Below, one piece after another: positions 60,975 to 64,000 of a DNA stretch of 64,000 bases. Every line of letters begins with the position of its first letter. Positions within the stretch are counted from its first letter, which is position 1. The notes under the pieces are model-generated. The model was not told the origin of the DNA and did no database searches. It was given only the letters and a program-made list of their open reading frames with translations. The position numbers and the translations under genes are program-made. Origin of the DNA: Paenibacillus dendrobii (GTDB lineage: Bacteria; Bacillota; Bacilli; Paenibacillales; Paenibacillaceae); contig NZ_WUBI01000003.1 of assembly GCF_009807035.1 (NCBI RefSeq), forward strand, positions 62,001 to 126,000, given 5' to 3'.

Positions 60975-62168
60975 CTATACATATTCAATAACCCCCTGCT
61001 TCTCATTCGTAAACCGGATGCGAACTACGCGATTTCTTCCCTGTCGCTTAGCCTCATACAAAGCTTGGTCACACCATTTATACAGCTTGCTCACGTCCGG
61101 CTCAAACCTCCTGTCCAGGGTTACGATGCCCATGCTGATCGTGAAGTTTACCGGAATCGATGAAACCTGCATACGCTCCACCGCCTGACGCAGCTGCTCC
61201 GCTGCCTCGCCGGACTGTTTCTCGTCCATGCCCGGCAGCAAAATGGCGAACTCATCGCCTCCGAACCTGCCAAAAAGGCCCACGTCTTTCAGCTTTTCCT
61301 TAATCAGCGCAGACATACTCGCAAGCACGCGGTCACCGGCAATATGTCCATAGGTATCGTTGATATTTTTATAGTGATCAATGTCAAACAGGATAAAGGA
61401 AACCGAGGATCTGCTTCTGGACAGCTGGGTCAGGTAACTCTCCGCCTGCTCGATAAAGGTTCTTCTGTTTAACGTACCGGTCAGATCGTCGCTAGTGGCC
61501 ATCTGGATCAACCGCTCGTCCGCCTGCTCCTTATACAGCAGGATGAACCCCGTATTCTCCAAAATCATAATCAGGTACAAGGATAAAAAAGAAAGGGCCT
61601 GATATACATTCGGCGTAAAAAAGCCCATGGACTCTCCCGTAAAAAGCGACATGGCCGAGCGACTGAACAGTCCGATGACAACGATCCCGTACAGATAGCC
61701 CATAAGACGCTTGAGCTTCGAGGTATAGCTGCTTGTCATCATCCGGTATACCGGGTACACCAAAAACATGCCCGTGCAAAAAGAAGCAAAGGCAATCCTT
61801 GTGCTTTCCGCATTGTCCAGAAACACCAGAATGTTAAACCCGATGATACTGAATAACGTAAAGGCGAGATATCTCCTTTTTACCTTACGGTTATAGGCAT
61901 GCTGCACCATGGAAAGAGCGATCGTTTCCACCGCGCTTCCGGCGAAAAGGATCGAATTCACAACGCTGAGATATATATATTCGGGAACGCTTCCACGGAA
62001 TATAACCAGCCCCCATCCGATGACCTCGAGCCATTTGGAGACATAAAACGTGTTGATCAGCTTGTCCTTTTTATGTCCATACCGATAGGCACTAATTAAT
62101 ACGACGGTGAAAAGATGCCCGAGCACAACCGAAACAAAAGCGGTCTTCATATCCAATGATAAAATCAT
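60975..62168 (-). CDS. Membrane-bound diguanylate cyclase (GGDEF)
   Basis: 397-residue protein that makes cyclic di-GMP from two GTP. About seven N-terminal hydrophobic segments (1-225) form the sensor. The GGDEF domain (235-397) has DDLTGTLNRRTFIEQA, FDIDHYKNINDTYGH and intact RFGGDEFAILL, with SMGIV near the end. No I-site RxxD is obvious upstream of GGDEF, so feedback inhibition is uncertain. No EAL domain. ATG after TAGGAAAGC. Stands alone; the HD-GYP protein at 14245 could be its counterpart. Confidence 0.93.
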   Translation of the reverse strand: MILSLDMKTAFVSVVLGHLFTVVLISAYRYGHKKDKLINTFYVSKWLEVIGWGLVIFRGSVPEYIYLSVVNSILFAGSAVETIALSMVQHAYNRKVKRRYLAFTLFSIIGFNILVFLDNAESTRIAFASFCTGMFLVYPVYRMMTSSYTSKLKRLMGYLYGIVVIGLFSRSAMSLFTGESMGFFTPNVYQALSFLSLYLIMILENTGFILLYKEQADERLIQMATSDDLTGTLNRRTFIEQAESYLTQLSRSRSSVSFILFDIDHYKNINDTYGHIAGDRVLASMSALIKEKLKDVGLFGRFGGDEFAILLPGMDEKQSGEAAEQLRQAVERMQVSSIPVNFTISMGIVTLDRRFEPDVSKLYKWCDQALYEAKRQGRNRVVRIRFTNEKQGVIEYV

Positions 62169-62315
62169 GCTTTCCTAATCACCATCTTCTTGAATTGATA
62201 ACCATTTGAGATGATTATACCAGATTACAAAAAATTACAGATCATATTATGCAAAAAAATGTCGAAGTTTCCGCTATTTTGCGGACAAGACGGCAAAGGC
62301 AACAAATTCACGGCA

Positions 62316-62355
62316 AAAAGCCCGGAGCCGTTTCAGTGAAACAGCCGCGGGCCTT
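62316..62355 (-). terminator. Terminator of the DHA2 pump gene at 62373
   Basis: Hairpin with GGCCCG and CGGGCT outer arms and inner GTTTC/GAAAC, then T5 on the minus strand. Its inner arms resemble the IclR palindrome by chance (spacing is different). Confidence 0.8.
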
Positions 62356-62372
62356 TACCTTCATTGCAAACA

Positions 62373-63863
62373 TTAGTGTCCGATCATGAGCGACGGATCC
62401 GGCTTTCCTTCCTCTCCGGAAACGACTTGCATCTCCTTCGGCTTGCGGAGGATTAGAGAGAGGACAACGCCCACGGCAGCCAGACAGGCGGACAGAATAA
62501 ACACGTCGTCGAAGCTCTGCACCGCGGCTGTCAGCGGATTTGCGCTTTGGCCCGCTTCGGTCATGTGATCGGTTACCCGGCTCGTCATGAATCCAGTCAT
62601 GCCCGCAATCGCGAAGGACACAACGACCTGCTGCATGGCCGTCGTCAGCGGCGTCACGCGGTTGACCCACTGGCGCGGGGCTGCGTTCAACACATGCGTA
62701 TTCAGCGGCATCATCGATAAGCCCATCCCGAAGCCCATCGCGCCAAGAACCGGCATAATGTAGTAAAGCGATGTTGAAGCCTCAATCCGGCCGAGCAGGA
62801 ACAGCATTACCGCAATGATGGTCAGACCCACGAAAGCAATCGGCCGCGCGCCGTACTTATCGAAGACCCGGCCGCTGATCGGCATCGCAAGCCCGGAACA
62901 CAGCGCCTGCGGAAGCAGGATGAGCCCGGTTTCGAGCGGCGTGAACTGCCGAATGTTCTGCAGGTACAGAGGAACGAACAGCATGCAGCCAAACAGGGAG
63001 GCCTGCATGATCCAAGCGAGAATAATGCCACGCGTGAAATCCGTGGAACGGAATACGCGCAGTTCGAGCAGCGGACTTTTGTGAATGAGCTCCACGAGAA
63101 TAAACAGGATCAATGCGGCCCCGCCTACAATAAGGCCAAGCTCCGCTCCCTTGGACGTCCAAGATACGCTTCCGCCTTCGTTAACGCCATATGCCAGCAT
63201 GGAGAAAGCAATCGGTGCCAAAATAATACCCAGAAGATCCAACTTTTTGGATGCATGATGATCCGCTTTAGGCAGATAAGCAATACCTAAGATAACCGCG
63301 ACCACGCCGATCGGGACGTTGATCAGAAAGATCCAGCGCCAGGTAGCATATTCCACTAACCATCCGGATAGCACCGGTCCAAGGGCTGGCGCAAGCAGCA
63401 TGGGCACACCCAGCATGCCCATAATGGCGCCTCTGCGCTCCGGCGGCGCGAGTTTAAATACCATCGCCATCCCGATCGGAGCCACCATGCCTCCCCCAAG
63501 ACCCTGGATCACGCGGTAAATAATGAGCTGGGCCGCGCTCTGTGCTATGGAGCACAATGCCGAGCCAAGGACGAACATAATAATAGTCGTAACAAAAACC
63601 TGTTTAGCTCCAAAACGGTCGGTCATCCAGCCCGCAAGAGGAATGACGGCCGAGAGTGCCAGCGTATAACCAGTGATGGCCCATTGGATCGTTTTCAGAT
63701 CGCTGTGAAAGAAGTCCACAAGTTTCGGTACCGCCACGTTCACGACCGTCCCGTCCAAAATAACCATAATCATGCCGACGACAACCGCCAACAGCGGCGG
63801 AAGGATTGCCTTCAGCGAGAATGGCGCTTCTTCGGCGGGATGTCCCGCCAATGGTTTAGACAT
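62373..63863 (-). CDS. DHA2-family MFS multidrug efflux transporter (EmrB/QacA type)
   Basis: 496-residue exporter with 14 expected helices: VGMIMVILDGTVVNVAVPKL in helix 1, TDRFGAKQVFVTTIIMF loop motif, MGMLGVPMLLAPALGPVLSG motif C and SALCSIAQSAAQLIIYR. C-terminal tail is acidic and polar. ATG at 63863 follows GTGGAGAAACCT; the frame opens at a GTG at 63875. The partial TetR-like gene lies 52 bases upstream in the same direction and probably regulates it. Substrate unknown. Confidence 0.9.
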   Translation of the reverse strand: MSKPLAGHPAEEAPFSLKAILPPLLAVVVGMIMVILDGTVVNVAVPKLVDFFHSDLKTIQWAITGYTLALSAVIPLAGWMTDRFGAKQVFVTTIIMFVLGSALCSIAQSAAQLIIYRVIQGLGGGMVAPIGMAMVFKLAPPERRGAIMGMLGVPMLLAPALGPVLSGWLVEYATWRWIFLINVPIGVVAVILGIAYLPKADHHASKKLDLLGIILAPIAFSMLAYGVNEGGSVSWTSKGAELGLIVGGAALILFILVELIHKSPLLELRVFRSTDFTRGIILAWIMQASLFGCMLFVPLYLQNIRQFTPLETGLILLPQALCSGLAMPISGRVFDKYGARPIAFVGLTIIAVMLFLLGRIEASTSLYYIMPVLGAMGFGMGLSMMPLNTHVLNAAPRQWVNRVTPLTTAMQQVVVSFAIAGMTGFMTSRVTDHMTEAGQSANPLTAAVQSFDDVFILSACLAAVGVVLSLILRKPKEMQVVSGEEGKPDPSLMIGH

Positions 63864-63914
63864 AGGTTTCTCCACTCATTTCTATATATAGTTTATACAG
63901 TCTTCGCGATGCTC

Positions 63915-64000
63915 CTAAGGCTTCTGGGTGTATTTGTGAAAATAAAGGTTGAAGAGCATTTCGATTTGCTGCTCAAGCTCCGGAAGGTGGATATCCGGGG
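63915..64000 (-). CDS. C-terminal 27 residues of a probable TetR-family regulator (partial)
   Basis: The frame enters from the right edge and ends at TAG (63917-63915). Visible end is PDIHLPELEQQIEMLFNLYF then HKYTQKP, a helical tail with the aromatic pattern common at the end of TetR-type repressors that precede efflux pumps. Only 27 residues are visible and the family call is therefore weak. It lies 52 bases before the DHA2 pump gene, same direction. Confidence 0.4.
   Translation of the reverse strand, partial: PDIHLPELEQQIEMLFNLYFHKYTQKP

Noticed and set aside
62325..62345. GTTTCA-TGAAAC inverted repeat as a third IclR-type site
   Set aside because: Spacing is 1 instead of 5 bases, and it is the inner stem of a terminator hairpin.

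Overview
The window reads as chromosomal DNA of a spore-forming, moderately GC-rich Firmicute, most likely Paenibacillus or a close relative. This is inferred from AGGAGG-type Shine-Dalgarno (SD) sites before nearly every gene, sigma-A promoters, short hairpin plus U-run terminators, frequent GTG/TTG starts, and a gene set (acnA, GntR/DUF1648 pair, bdbDC, bacilliredoxin, ykoCED-like transporter, YneF, LYT-type sensor kinase) typical of that group. No prophage, insertion sequence, CRISPR array, rRNA or tRNA was seen.

Layout. 1-5045: start of ddl, an Amidase_6 protein and acnA (aconitase). 5276-13190: a 47-residue small protein, a GntR/membrane-protein pair, two extracytoplasmic or membrane-anchored alpha/beta hydrolases flanking an S9 peptidase, and an IclR regulator. 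13251-17760: a leftward run lepB, queG-ogt fusion, HD-GYP, yneF, folE. 17999-24532: acetyltransferase, sodA, mutY, acpS, a PadR/CPBP pair, nadE, bacilliredoxin. 24738-31479: LYT-type sensor kinase, BaiN-like flavoprotein, ecsAB-like ABC exporter, MFS pump. 31743-37699: MarR, DHA2 pump, an ECF-type importer resembling YkoC-YkoE-YkoD, acetyltransferase. 37700-38700: an AT-rich orphan gene in an otherwise gene-poor patch. 38722-43418: bdbDC thiol oxidase pair, a hydrolase, small membrane and winged-helix-like proteins, free methionine-R-sulfoxide reductase, a stand-alone TipAS domain. 43682-49884: a MutS2-like gene split by one in-frame TAG, an oligo-1,6-glucosidase, an ArsB/NhaD-type ion transporter with a terminator in its leader. 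49971-56200: small membrane, zinc-ribbon and coiled-coil proteins, cyclophilin lipoprotein, ZIP transporter, an ArsR/MFS/MarR group. 56229-64000: DinG-like helicase, AI-2E family permease and CNNM protein, diguanylate cyclase, DHA2 pump and the tail of what looks like a TetR regulator.

How parts may work together. Several genes serve redox defence (sodA, bacilliredoxin, bdbDC, free methionine-R-sulfoxide reductase, BaiN-like flavoprotein), and three of them carry the same 11-base motif upstream. The acnA leader and the iclR-family gene 9 kb away carry the same 19-bp palindrome, which suggests that the IclR protein controls aconitase as well as itself. Several drug-type pumps sit beside one-component regulators (MarR, ArsR, TetR).

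The most useful leads are regulatory or structural rather than a large new system: the shared IclR/acnA palindrome, the shared redox-gene motif, a promoter-leader-terminator block in front of the ArsB/NhaD transporter, the in-frame TAG in the MutS2-like gene together with its structured leader, and the QueG-Ogt fusion.
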